25,106 bases of DNA from contig CAJYBN010000009.1 of NCBI GenBank assembly GCA_913064925.1, positions 1 through 25,106 of the forward strand, read 5' to 3'. This stretch comes from an uncultured Peptococcaceae bacterium. GTDB taxonomy: Bacteria > Bacillota > Desulfotomaculia > Desulfotomaculales > Desulfallaceae. The first letter of the stretch is position 1. Every line of letters begins with the position of its first letter. The position numbers were made by a program, and so were the translations under genes. Positions 1 to 7,902 of this stretch are shown here, piece after piece. The notes beneath the pieces are model-generated. The model was given only the letters and a program-made list of their open reading frames with translations, did not search any database and was not told the DNA's origin.

Positions 1-791
1 TGCGGGATATATTGGAAAACACCGGGTTGGGCTCGCCGTTGCCGGCAGAGGTGGCGGTGCGCCGGGGCGGCACAGGGGAAGTAATGGTGGTATTGACTGG
101 CAGCGGCCGCCGGGCGGGCGGTTGCGGGGCGCCGGCCGCGGAAATCGCACGCCTACCCGGCGTGGTTTCGGTGGTGGAACAGGACCGCCGCGGCCGCTAC
201 CACACGCTGGCTGGCCGGGACTATATCCGTGACGAGCTGGACGGCTTGCGGTTCCGGGTTTCCGCGGGGTCCTTTTACCAGGTTAACCCGGAGCAAACCG
301 CCGTGCTTTACCGGCAGGTCCTGGCCTACAGCGCGCTGCGGGGCGGCGAAGAAGTTGCCGACGCTTACTGCGGGGTTGGTACCATTGCCCTCTGCCTGGC
401 GCGGCACGCTGGCGCGGTACGGGGCTACGAAATATATGCGCGGGCGGTGCGGGACGCCGAGGCCAATGCCGCCCTCAACGGCTTGCATAATGCGTTCTTT
501 TTCCGCGGCGCGGCGGAGCGCCTGCTGCCGGAGCACGTAGATGGAGGATATCGACCGGACGTGGTGGTGCTGGACCCGCCGCGCAGCGGCTGCCGCCCGG
601 AGGTGCTGGAGGCCGTCGCTCGGAGCGGCGCCCGGCGGGTGGTCTACGTGTCCTGCGACCCGGCTGCCCTGGCCAGGGATGCCGGCCGCCTGGCCGGGCT
701 TGGCTACGAGCTGCAGGAAGTGCAGCCCGTGGACATGTTTCCCCATACCACGCACGTGGAGTGTTGTTCGCTGTTTGCAAGGAATTGTTAA
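1..791 (+). CDS. rlmCD: 23S rRNA (uracil-5-)-methyltransferase, RlmD/RlmCD (RumA) family, 3' part
   Basis: The reading frame is open to the left edge (first full codon at 3), so the N-terminal TRAM and iron-sulfur region lies outside the window. What remains is the central part and the SAM-dependent methyltransferase domain. Visible motifs are FYQVNPEQT before the SAM fold, the SAM-binding loop DAYCGVGTIAL, the motif LDPPRSGC, the nucleophilic cysteine in YVSCDPAALARD and the C-terminal DMFPHTTHVE with the general-base glutamate. Known family role: 5-methylation of uridines in 23S rRNA in the cytoplasm, with a covalent cysteine-uracil intermediate. The gene ends at TAA 789-791. I see no clear terminator behind it. 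TrmA is the main alternative, but the motif set fits the RumA group better. Whether it makes one or both 23S methylations cannot be told from this part. Confidence 0.92.
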   Translation, partial: RDILENTGLGSPLPAEVAVRRGGTGEVMVVLTGSGRRAGGCGAPAAEIARLPGVVSVVEQDRRGRYHTLAGRDYIRDELDGLRFRVSAGSFYQVNPEQTAVLYRQVLAYSALRGGEEVADAYCGVGTIALCLARHAGAVRGYEIYARAVRDAEANAALNGLHNAFFFRGAAERLLPEHVDGGYRPDVVVLDPPRSGCRPEVLEAVARSGARRVVYVSCDPAALARDAGRLAGLGYELQEVQPVDMFPHTTHVECCSLFARNC

Positions 792-989
792 GAAACCCGT
801 TGCTTACCTGAATCTTTTTAACTTTTTACAAACCAAGCAGTGATGTAAAATTTAAGATAAATGGCCGGGTAGCATTTTAGAGGCCTCATTTTAAATATTC
901 ACCACATTGTAGAGCAATGTCTTGCGGTCTTTCCCGCACAGGAGTTTCCTTTGCATATAGGATTATAATTTAAAGGAGTATTGAATGAT

Positions 990-1517
990 ATGGTTTCACC
1001 GGAACAGCTTGAAAAAGAAAGCCAAAGGGTGGAAATGGATAATCTTATATTGAGGTCTTTTTTAAAAAGTCGGGATTCCGATGAGGTGGACAGGCTGGTA
1101 AATAACATGCATGAAGAGCTTTTTGCGCAAGTGGATTGTATATTATGCTCCAACTGCTGCAAAAAAATTGTGCCTGTGCTGAACGAAAAAGATATTGCAA
1201 GAATTTCTAAATTCCTGGGGTTTTCCATATCTCAATTCAAGAAAACATATCTTAGGAAACATGCTGGTAAATGGAGCATGAAAAACACGCCGTGTCCTTT
1301 CCTCACTCCTGAAGGTTGTTCAATATATGATGTGCGCCCTGAAACTTGCAAGGAATACCCGTATACCGGCAAAAAGGAAATTGTGTCCAGGCTTTTCAAT
1401 CTCATTGACAACTGTAAGATATGTCCTGTGGTTTTTGAGATTATTCAAAGGCTCAAAGTTATATATGGTAGGGAGTTTCAGAAATACAAGCGGGCTACGG
1501 CGCCATACTGGCGGTAG
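990..1517 (+). CDS. YkgJ-family cysteine-cluster protein (putative Zn/Fe-binding)
   Basis: 175 residues from ATG 990. AAAGGAG at 972-978 is 11 nt upstream; the in-frame TTG at 981 lies only 2 nt from it and is less likely. The protein has the family's cysteine pattern: C50-x2-C53-x2-CC at 56/57, then C102 (PCPFL), C110 (GCSIYDVRP) and C120 (TCKEYP), with further cysteines near residue 145. Known of the family: UPF0153/YkgJ proteins are thought to bind a metal through these cysteines; the reaction is unknown. The first 45 residues are charged and probably helical. The gene is AT-richer than the flanking housekeeping genes. It converges with the SWIM gene, only 27 nt between the stops. It could work with that SWIM protein, but only proximity suggests so. 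Confidence 0.85.
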   Translation: MVSPEQLEKESQRVEMDNLILRSFLKSRDSDEVDRLVNNMHEELFAQVDCILCSNCCKKIVPVLNEKDIARISKFLGFSISQFKKTYLRKHAGKWSMKNTPCPFLTPEGCSIYDVRPETCKEYPYTGKKEIVSRLFNLIDNCKICPVVFEIIQRLKVIYGREFQKYKRATAPYWR

Positions 1518-1544
1518 ACCCGTTTTGGTGAATAAAAACAAGTG

Positions 1545-3275
1545 CTAAAACCTTATTTTCCTGAGTTCTTCTCGGAAAGCCGGTCTTCTCGGGTAGGTGG
1601 CCAGAAGGTTATCCGTTACTTGGCGTGCATGCTCTTTTCCGCCTATGTTGGCAAGCAGCCTGATATAGGAACAGACCTTTCGGTACCCGCTCCTGTTGTT
1701 TGCCCTTTTTGCTTCATCGAGGATGTACTGAACAAAAATATGATAGACCTCGTTGCTGAAAGTGGGAAGCAGGTGCTGGTAATATTCCGTAATATAAACC
1801 GGCTTGGTTTTGACATAGTCAAGAAGTTTATGCAGTTCACCTTCCTCTATGAGTATGTTTGTATAATTACCGGAATAGCCCTTTTGTTTTTCAAGAGCCT
1901 TGATTATACTGGGGTATACTGATACCCATTCATCTTTGGCATAAGTCGCTTTCAGTTTCTTATAATAATCAAAGCTGCCGGCCATGATGAGCTCTATGGC
2001 CAGGCTGCGTTGTTTATCAATTTGGCCGGAGAGCCTGTATGCTTCATACCTTAATTCTTTCCATTTGTTGACAAGGCCTGGCATTCCCTTGTCATGCTGC
2101 TCGCCGTCAAGGGCAAGTCTTTCAGCACGGTCATATTCCTTTTGGGACAATGCCTTTTTAATGGCCATTTCCCTGAATAGGGGGAAGCTGATGTTTTGCT
2201 CCATAAACTCTGCCGCCATTTTTTCTCCTGCAAACTTAAGGGTCAGCTGGTAGCGTATCATGGCCATCCTTTCCGTCAGGTATCGAGAACTCCATGAGCC
2301 ATCAAATTCATTCATGAATGAATCAAGGTGTTTTTCAAATATCTTCCTTCGCTCCGTGGTAACGGTAAGTTGGGCACAGGCTTCCAATAGGCCCAGCCTC
2401 CAGTCGGGCCAACCGTTGTAAATTTTATTGGACGACTCCCTAAGGATTTTTTGGAAAAGGTGTTGCTGGGCATCATCGGGCATGTTGGCTTGGGCCAGGC
2501 TTTGCAGGGCCGAGATGGATTCATCGATGACGGCGCCGATAAATCCACCGGAATCATCGGCAGACTGCAGTAGTGGCACCATTTCATGAAGGATGCACAA
2601 ATAAAGGTGTAGAGCTCTTTTATAATCACCGTTATCTTTTGCCTGTTCTGCCCTTTCTAGCACCATCCAGGCGCCTTCTGCAGCACCGGAGGTTTCCTGG
2701 TACGAAACAAAACCATGCCTGTCTCTGTACTGCCTGATATAGCTACGAATAAGCGCAATGCATTTTTTGTACTCCTGTTCGCCGTCATCGGCACCGAATT
2801 CAAGTTCCACCCGGCGGCCTATTGCATCATCTTCAAGGGACAGGGAAACCAGGAATTGAACAAGCTTGTCCTTGGATTGTGCGGAAATGATCGATGTAAA
2901 CCTGTCATAGGGGGATTCTTTGGCTGCAGGGACTTTTTTCTTACTCTTAACGGGACGGGCAGGCAATGCAAATGTTGAATCGGCTGTTACATAATCCTGA
3001 TCCCGTTCCAGCATTTCCCTGAGTGCGTAGAAAACGGCGACCTCATGTTTACAGTAAGGTCCCAGGTCATACGGGCAGTCGCAGTGGGAATACACTATAT
3101 CGTTATTGCCGCCGAGTTGAACCTCAACAGAATAGTCATCAGTTCCGGCCACAATGGCCGTGTAGGTATTTTCATTTTCCTTGGTGATGGACTTTATGCT
3201 GTTATGCTGATAATATTCCCAGCCGCGGTCAAGTATTTTATTGTCTATATACTTTTGGAAATTGAAAAGATCCAT
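1545..3275 (-). CDS. SWIM zinc-finger domain protein
   Basis: 576 residues, start ATG 3275 with AGGGAG about 13 nt upstream. The N-terminal 90 residues form a SWIM domain: C65-x-C67-x7-C75-x-H77 (CDCPYDLGPYCKH), a zinc-binding fold linked to DNA or protein binding. The remaining ~480 residues look all-helical, with repeated patterns such as ALHLYL and EYDRAERLAL, consistent with TPR-like repeats. Known homologues occur alone in many Firmicutes as uncharacterised SWIM proteins; some SWIM proteins accompany SWI/SNF helicases, but none is present here. Residues 104-121 form a lysine-rich linker. A promoter lies at 3338-3367. The gene is AT-richer than its surroundings. Function unknown; a nucleic-acid or protein scaffold is the most I would infer. 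Confidence 0.85.
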   Translation of the reverse strand: MDLFNFQKYIDNKILDRGWEYYQHNSIKSITKENENTYTAIVAGTDDYSVEVQLGGNNDIVYSHCDCPYDLGPYCKHEVAVFYALREMLERDQDYVTADSTFALPARPVKSKKKVPAAKESPYDRFTSIISAQSKDKLVQFLVSLSLEDDAIGRRVELEFGADDGEQEYKKCIALIRSYIRQYRDRHGFVSYQETSGAAEGAWMVLERAEQAKDNGDYKRALHLYLCILHEMVPLLQSADDSGGFIGAVIDESISALQSLAQANMPDDAQQHLFQKILRESSNKIYNGWPDWRLGLLEACAQLTVTTERRKIFEKHLDSFMNEFDGSWSSRYLTERMAMIRYQLTLKFAGEKMAAEFMEQNISFPLFREMAIKKALSQKEYDRAERLALDGEQHDKGMPGLVNKWKELRYEAYRLSGQIDKQRSLAIELIMAGSFDYYKKLKATYAKDEWVSVYPSIIKALEKQKGYSGNYTNILIEEGELHKLLDYVKTKPVYITEYYQHLLPTFSNEVYHIFVQYILDEAKRANNRSGYRKVCSYIRLLANIGGKEHARQVTDNLLATYPRRPAFREELRKIRF

Positions 3276-3337
3276 GTTAGCATTTTTCTCCCTGGCAAAG
3301 GTGTTTGATCATACTGCATTAATCGTGTTATATAAAC

Positions 3338-3367
3338 ATTATGACTTATAGAGTATTGTTTTTTCAA
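3338..3367 (-). promoter_or_regulatory. sigma-A-like promoter of the SWIM gene
   Basis: Read on the minus strand: TTGAAA (3362-3367), 18 nt, CATAAT (3338-3343). It sits about 60 nt upstream of the start at 3275. A single sequence match, no other support. Confidence 0.45.
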
Positions 3368-3431
3368 GGGACGAATGGAAGACCACTAAAAAAGCCGCCT
3401 GTTTACCTTATTGGTATAGAAATAGCCCGGT

Positions 3432-3695
3432 TCAGACTTTCCGTACATAGTGCGTGGCATACATCTCTTCTATTTGAGGATTGCCATATTTAGAAAATTG
3501 CAATCGCTGTCTCGGGCCTTTTCCCCGTGACATATATACGGTAAAAGATGGTTTCAGCCCCGCTGACTTGGCAAACTCTCGAAGTGCCAGCAAGATGGTA
3601 TTCATTTTGGACAAATTCCCGACGGTGACCCGTTCCAAATATGGGATGCGCTTGAATAGCCAATCTTCCACTTGCTTGGGTGTCAGCCGGTCCAT
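3432..3695 (-). CDS. hypothetical protein, 87 residues
   Basis: A compact basic protein. An in-frame stop lies a few codons upstream, and ATG 3695 is the only usual start. The Shine-Dalgarno site is poor, unlike the neighbours. The sequence begins MDRLTPKQVEDWLFKRIPYL (helical) and later holds SFTVYMSRGKGPRQRLQFSK, which could be a beta hairpin rich in R and K. I do not recognise a family. Upstream, TTGCTT and TAATCT with 16 nt between them could be a weak promoter. It lies in the AT-richer stretch with the SWIM and YkgJ genes. It may be a real small nucleic-acid-binding protein or a remnant; coding character is the main support. Confidence 0.5.
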   Translation of the reverse strand: MDRLTPKQVEDWLFKRIPYLERVTVGNLSKMNTILLALREFAKSAGLKPSFTVYMSRGKGPRQRLQFSKYGNPQIEEMYATHYVRKV

Positions 3696-3996
3696 TTTTA
3701 TGAGTACAAGTTAAGAAAACAGAGTAAAGATTAACTTTTTGTAGTGAGAAAGCAAAGTGAAAGTGAACTACCCCTCCTTAACCCCTCCAGGTTGGGGAGT
3801 GGCTGTAACTCGCTACTTTAAGTAAAACTATGAAATTAGAACGAGGAGCCTCAACGGAAGGCTCCTTTCCATATTCCTGTTCCCTTTAAGCATTTGAGCA
3901 ACCACCCGGGGACAACCCCGGGTGGTTTGCCAGGCTCAATTTTTCTTTTGGAAATTCTTTTGCATGGCGGCCTAAATCAGGCCGGAACGGAATTTG
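3696..3996. other. intergenic region with hairpins
   Basis: About 300 bp without a convincing gene. It holds GGAGCC(n)GGCTCC at 3845-3867 followed by TTT, a strong 11-bp hairpin at 3901-3926 (separate entry) and a 6-bp hairpin CGGCCT/AGGCCG around 3969-3985. A repeated CCCCTCC motif lies near 3770-3790. The hairpins probably isolate the flanking transcripts. Confidence 0.5.
3901..3926. terminator. 11-bp perfect hairpin, probable terminator
   Basis: ACCACCCGGGG at 3901-3911, loop ACAA, exact complement at 3916-3926. Moderately T-rich sequence follows on the plus strand (TTTGCC, then ATTTTTCTTTT about 14 nt on). On the minus strand it lies ~70 nt past the stop of the phosphodiesterase gene. 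The direction is unclear. Confidence 0.5.
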
Positions 3997-4590
3997 TTAC
4001 ATTGCTGCTGGCCCCAAATCCATTTCCGCCAGCGTTTCTCCGGTCAGGACGTCGAGCACCCGCAGGCGCCCCCTTTCCAGCAAGGCCACGGAGGGCTTAC
4101 CGTCACCCTTGGGCAGCGACGGGCTGCCTGGGTTTAATATAACCACTTCCTCGACTTTTTCCAGCATACGCTGGTGCGTGTGGCCGGTGATAAAAAGGTG
4201 TACGCCGTATTTGCGGCCGGTATCAACCATGTACTGCCTGTCCAGGCCCGAGCCGTCTCCGTGTTCCACCATGATGCGCAGCCCGCCGAACTGCATGAAC
4301 AGGAAGGGTGGCAGCGGGTACTGCAGCACCAGCCGGTCCACGTCGGCGTCGCAATTGCCCCGAGCTACCAGCAGGGGAACGGGGCAGGCGTTCAAAAACT
4401 CAGCCAGGCCGGCGGGATCGTATCCCTCCGCGATGGGGTTCCTGGGGCCGTGATACAAAACGTCCCCGGCGTGGATAACCAGTTGCGCATCCCCGAAGCA
4501 TTTTTCCCACACCCGGCGGCAAGTGCGCAAGTCGCCGTGGGTGTCACTGACAATGCCGATTTTCAGGTCGGGCACTTCCAGTTTGAACAA
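3997..4590 (-). CDS. YfcE/MJ0936-type metallophosphodiesterase
   Basis: Small calcineurin-like phosphoesterase. All family motifs are present in order: SDTHGD near residue 16, the GDVLYHGP metal-bridging Asp, GNCD with the catalytic Asn-Cys-Asp, MVEHGDGSG, TGHTHQ and NPGSPS. The frame is open to 4650, but TTG 4590 is preceded by AAGGTGG at about 8 nt and gives 197 residues, close to the ~180 usual for the family; the longer N-terminus looks non-coding. Known of the family: two-metal (often Mn) phosphodiesterases acting on small substrates in the cytoplasm. The physiological substrate is unknown. Monocistronic and divergent from the clpB region. Confidence 0.88.
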   Translation of the reverse strand: MFKLEVPDLKIGIVSDTHGDLRTCRRVWEKCFGDAQLVIHAGDVLYHGPRNPIAEGYDPAGLAEFLNACPVPLLVARGNCDADVDRLVLQYPLPPFLFMQFGGLRIMVEHGDGSGLDRQYMVDTGRKYGVHLFITGHTHQRMLEKVEEVVILNPGSPSLPKGDGKPSVALLERGRLRVLDVLTGETLAEMDLGPAAM

Positions 4591-4771
4591 AGGTTCCACC
4601 ACCTTTCTTGCATTTGAATTGTTTTTGGGAACAGGAGCCCGGCAGCCCAATGCCCCTTCACGGTTGCCTCATATCAATGCCTTTTCTAAAAAGTTTGTTA
4701 CTTCACCTTAATTTTAATCTCTGGCATTTTTATCCTGCAACTGCATTTTCACCTTGACCGCTCTGCCACCG

Positions 4772-4801
4772 GCTCCTGCCTACACCTGGTGTTGCAGGAG
4801 C
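4772..4801. repeat. hairpin upstream of the clpB promoter
   Basis: GCTCCTGC (4772-4779) pairs with GCAGGAGC (4794-4801), with an inner ACAC/GTGT stem. No T-run follows, so a typical terminator is unlikely. Role unknown. Confidence 0.4.
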
Positions 4802-4880
4802 TATCGAAATGGATGAGGTTCTCCAAAGCAGACTTGCCGGGGGATTATGCCCGGCCAGGAAGAATTTTGAAAAGTTGTGC

Positions 4881-4909
4881 TTGACAGCTGATTATCCTTG
4901 TATTAAAAT
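4881..4909 (+). promoter_or_regulatory. sigma-A promoter of clpB
   Basis: TTGACA (4881-4886), 17-nt spacer, TAAAAT (4904-4909): a near-consensus housekeeping promoter. The transcript would start near 4916, inside the CtsR box, and carry a ~225-nt leader over the relic gene. Confidence 0.75.
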
Positions 4910-4911
4910 AA

Positions 4912-4928
4912 GGTCAAGAAAAGTCAAA
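4912..4928 (+). promoter_or_regulatory. CtsR operator
   Basis: GGTCAAG, 3 nt, AGTCAAA: two tandem heptads matching the known CtsR box (A/GGTCAAA-NAN-A/GGTCAAA) with one deviation. It begins 2 nt after the -10 element and covers the expected transcription start, the usual place for repression. A third, partial heptad follows (AAAGTCAG, 4932-4939). This predicts heat-shock control of clpB by CtsR, which is not itself in the window. Confidence 0.75.
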
Positions 4929-4963
4929 GTTAAAGTCAGAACACGTTTAATCCCCTTTTTTAA

Positions 4964-5134
4964 TGCATTGGACGAAAGAGGCGTATACCGGCCGGCCAGG
5001 CGGCGCGCTTACAGAAACTGCTGCGGCTGCGCCGCCACCCGGGCGTAAACCTTCCCGGGACGGCCGTGATACTGGACTTACTGGAGAGAATCAATCAGTT
5101 GCAGGATGAGATAGAACGCCTGCAGAGGAGGTGA
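4964..5134 (+). pseudogene. relic of a CbpM/HspR-like chaperone regulator gene
   Basis: A 56-codon open stretch between TAA 4961 and TGA 5132 encodes a C-terminal half typical of MerR/CbpM-like chaperone modulators: AARLQKLLRLRR, then HPGVNLPGTAVILDLLERI, then the coiled-coil NQLQDEIERLQRR. The GVNLxG-xxVIL core is the family signature. No ATG, GTG or TTG start precedes it; the first possible start is GTG 5066, inside the core. The preceding frame (4809-5048) ends in DERGVYRP, which could join it through a frameshift near 4985. The N-terminal winged-helix part is missing, and the promoter and CtsR box now occupy its place. The stop lies within the clpB ribosome binding site, as expected for a former operon partner. 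I infer decay; a translated fragment from GTG 5066 cannot be excluded. Confidence 0.6.
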
Positions 5135-5141
5135 AACCGGT

Positions 5142-7745
5142 ATGAATCTCAACCGTTACACGCAAAAATCAAGAGAAGCCCTGGCGGCTTCCCAGCAACT
5201 GGCGGCGGAGAGGCACCATCAGGAAGTGACCGGCAAGCACCTGCTGGCGGCGCTGCTGGCCCAGGAGGGCGGCATGGTACCCCGTTTCCTTGAACACGCC
5301 GGGGTCAACCCGGTGGACCTGGCCGGCAGGGTGGAGTCCCTTCTGGGCAAAATTCCCGTGGTGACTGGCTATGAGGGTTCCCTGTACCTGGGCTCCGGCC
5401 TGGCCCGGGTACTGGCGCGGGCGGAACAGGAAGCCCGCCGCATGAAGGACGATTACGTCAGCGTGGAGCACCTGCTCCTGGCGCTGCTGGAGGACGGGGA
5501 ATCGGAAACCAGGGAGGCGCTGCGGCAGGCCGGACTGTCCCGCGACAAGCTGCTTAACTCGCTGCGGGCGGTGCGCGGCCACCAGCGGGTGACCGGAGAA
5601 AACCCGGAGGAAACCTACGAGGCGCTGGAAAGGTATGGGCGTGACCTGACCAAGCTGGCCCGGGAGGGCAAGCTGGATCCGGTAATCGGCCGGGACAACG
5701 AGATTCGCCGGGTGATGGAAATCCTCTCCCGGCGCACCAAAAATAACCCCGTGCTTATCGGCGAGCCCGGCGTGGGCAAGACCGCCATCGCGGAGGGCCT
5801 GGCCCGGCGCATTGTGGCTGGAGACGTGCCCGAGGGCCTTAAGGACAAGCGCATCATCAGCCTGGACATGGGCTCGCTGCTGGCCGGGGCCAAGTACCGG
5901 GGCGAGTTCGAGGAAAGGCTGAAAGCCGTGCTCAAGGAAGTGCAGCAGTCCCAGGGCCGCGTCATCCTGTTCATCGATGAGCTGCACACCGTGGTGGGCG
6001 CGGGCAAGGCGGAAGGCGCCGTGGATGCGGGCAATATATTGAAACCCATGCTGGCCCGGGGCGAGCTGCGCACCATCGGCGCCACCACCCTGGACGAGTA
6101 CCGCAAGCACGTGGAGAAGGACGCGGCGCTGGAGAGGAGGTTCCAGCCCGTGCTGGTCAACCCCCCGTCGGTGGAGGACACCGTTTCCATACTGCGCGGG
6201 CTCAAGGAGCGCTACGAGGTGCACCACGGCGTGCGCATCAAGGACAGCGCCCTGGTGGCGGCAGCCACCCTGTCCGACCGCTACATCTCCGACCGTTTCT
6301 TGCCCGACAAGGCCATTGACCTGATGGACGAGGCGGCGGCCCGGCTGCGCACGGAAATAGACAGCATGCCCGCTGAGCTGGATGACATCACCAGGCGCAT
6401 CATGCAGCTGGAAATTGAGGAAGCCGCCCTGAGCAAGGAAAAGGACCCGCTGTCCTGGGAACGGCTGGAAAAAATCAAGAAACAGCTGGCCGACCTGCGC
6501 AGCGAGGCCGACGCCATGAAAGCACAGTGGCAGGCGGAAAAGCAGGCCATCGCCCGGGTGCGCCAGCTGAAAAAGGAAATCGAGGAAACCCGCCAGGAAA
6601 TCGAGCGGGCCGAGCGGGAGTACGACCTCAACCGCCTGGCCGAGTTGAAGTACGGGCGACTGTACGAGCTGGAGCGCCGGCTTAAAGCCGAGGAAGAATA
6701 CCTGGCCGGCAAGCAAAAGCACGGCATGCTGCTCAAGGAAGAGGTGGACGAGGAGGACATCGCCCGCGTGGTCAGCCGCTGGACCGGCATCCCGGTCAGC
6801 AAGCTGCTGGAGGGCGAAAAGCAGAAACTGGTGCAGCTAGAAGAGGAACTGCACCGCCGGGTGGTAGGCCAGGACGAGGCGGTGCGGGCGGTGGCCGACG
6901 CGGTGCTGCGCGCCCGGGCGGGCATCAAGGATCCCAACCGCCCCATCGGCAGCTTTATCTTCCTGGGCCCCACCGGCGTGGGCAAAACCGAGCTGGCCCG
7001 GGCGCTGGCCCAGGCCCTGTTTGACGACGAGCGCAACATGACGCGCCTGGACATGTCCGAGTACATGGAAAAGCACGCCGTGGCGCGGTTGATCGGCGCG
7101 CCCCCGGGTTACGTGGGCTACGAAGAGGGCGGCCAGCTCACCGAGGCCGTGCGGCGCAAGCCTTACTCGGTGATACTGCTGGACGAAATTGAGAAGGCGC
7201 ACCCCGACGTGTTCAATATACTGCTGCAGCTGCTGGACGACGGGCGGCTGACCGACGGCCACGGGCGCACCGTCAACTTCCAAAACACGGTGGTTATCAT
7301 GACCTCCAACCTGGGAGGCCAGGAGATACTGGCGCACCAGGAACGGGGCGGGGACTTTGAGCAGATGAAGTCTGCCGTGCTGGACATCCTGCGCCGGTAT
7401 TTCCGCCCCGAATTCCTCAACCGGGTGGACGAAATCGTGGTATTCCACGCCCTGACCCGCGGGCAGGTGCGGCAAATCGCCGACCTGCTGCTAGCCAGGC
7501 TGGCCAGGCGGGTGCACGAGGGGGCGGGAATCAGGCTGCGTTGGGACGACGGCGCGCTGGATTACCTGGCCGCACGGGGCTACGAGCCCGCCTACGGAGC
7601 CCGGCCGCTGCGGCGAGTCATCCAGCAGGAAGTAGAAACCGCTTTGAGCCGCATGATCGTCAAGGGGGAAGTTGCGCCCCGGCAGACCGTGGTGATGCGG
7701 GCGGCAGGCGAAGGGCTGCAATTTGCCCTGCAAGAAGAGGAATAA
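5142..7745 (+). CDS. clpB: ATP-dependent disaggregase ClpB
   Basis: 867 residues, full length for the family. AGAGGAGGTGA at 5124-5134 fixes the ATG. Domains in order: Clp_N repeats (about 1-145), AAA-1 with Walker A GEPGVGKT (207-214) and Walker B ILFIDELH (about 275), the M-domain coiled coil (about 410-530, rich in E, K and R) and AAA-2 with Walker A GPTGVGKT (609-616), Walker B ILLDEIEKAHPDV and a C-terminal D2-small domain (GYEPAYGARPLRR). The long M-domain marks ClpB rather than ClpC, ClpA or ClpE. Known role: cytoplasmic hexamer that extracts proteins from aggregates together with DnaK/DnaJ/GrpE, none of which is in this window. Control by CtsR is predicted from the operator at 4912. 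No anomalies seen. Confidence 0.98.
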   Translation: MNLNRYTQKSREALAASQQLAAERHHQEVTGKHLLAALLAQEGGMVPRFLEHAGVNPVDLAGRVESLLGKIPVVTGYEGSLYLGSGLARVLARAEQEARRMKDDYVSVEHLLLALLEDGESETREALRQAGLSRDKLLNSLRAVRGHQRVTGENPEETYEALERYGRDLTKLAREGKLDPVIGRDNEIRRVMEILSRRTKNNPVLIGEPGVGKTAIAEGLARRIVAGDVPEGLKDKRIISLDMGSLLAGAKYRGEFEERLKAVLKEVQQSQGRVILFIDELHTVVGAGKAEGAVDAGNILKPMLARGELRTIGATTLDEYRKHVEKDAALERRFQPVLVNPPSVEDTVSILRGLKERYEVHHGVRIKDSALVAAATLSDRYISDRFLPDKAIDLMDEAAARLRTEIDSMPAELDDITRRIMQLEIEEAALSKEKDPLSWERLEKIKKQLADLRSEADAMKAQWQAEKQAIARVRQLKKEIEETRQEIERAEREYDLNRLAELKYGRLYELERRLKAEEEYLAGKQKHGMLLKEEVDEEDIARVVSRWTGIPVSKLLEGEKQKLVQLEEELHRRVVGQDEAVRAVADAVLRARAGIKDPNRPIGSFIFLGPTGVGKTELARALAQALFDDERNMTRLDMSEYMEKHAVARLIGAPPGYVGYEEGGQLTEAVRRKPYSVILLDEIEKAHPDVFNILLQLLDDGRLTDGHGRTVNFQNTVVIMTSNLGGQEILAHQERGGDFEQMKSAVLDILRRYFRPEFLNRVDEIVVFHALTRGQVRQIADLLLARLARRVHEGAGIRLRWDDGALDYLAARGYEPAYGARPLRRVIQQEVETALSRMIVKGEVAPRQTVVMRAAGEGLQFALQEEE

Positions 7746-7748
7746 AAC

Positions 7749-7770
7749 GCGCCGCGAAAGACAGCGGCGC
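7749..7770 (+). terminator. hairpin after clpB
   Basis: GCGCCGC, 8-nt loop, GCGGCGC just after the clpB stop. No T-tract follows. GC-rich palindromes (GCGGCCGC twice, CGGTACCG) continue to 7842 between two convergent genes. Confidence 0.4.
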
Positions 7771-7860
7771 TCGGGGATTAGATAACAAGGGGCGCGGCCG
7801 CCGCCGGTACCGCCGCCCGGCGCCGCGCCCGGTGCGGCCGCTGCCCGGAAGAAAAGAAAC

Positions 7861-7883
7861 AAAAAACCCCGCTGGCAGCGAGG
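7861..7883 (-). terminator. terminator of the 59-residue cysteine-rich gene
   Basis: Read on the minus strand: CCTCGCT, loop GCC, AGCGGGG (one wobble pair) followed by TTTTTTG. It lies 20 nt past the stop at 7903. Confidence 0.7.
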
Positions 7884-7902
7884 ACAAGAGTAGTGGCTTT
7901 TA

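Noticed and set aside
964..969. TATAAT before the YkgJ gene
   Set aside because: A transcript from it would start within or after the ribosome binding site at 972-978, and no -35 lies at the right distance.
4809..5048. Open frame of 79 codons upstream of clpB
   Set aside because: It spans the promoter and CtsR box, has no good ribosome binding site and no family resemblance. Only its last part may belong to the decayed regulator gene.
5169..6722. 517-codon open frame antisense to clpB
   Set aside because: It is the shadow of a highly biased GC-rich gene. The translation is low-complexity and lacks a start context; clpB is unmistakable on the other strand.
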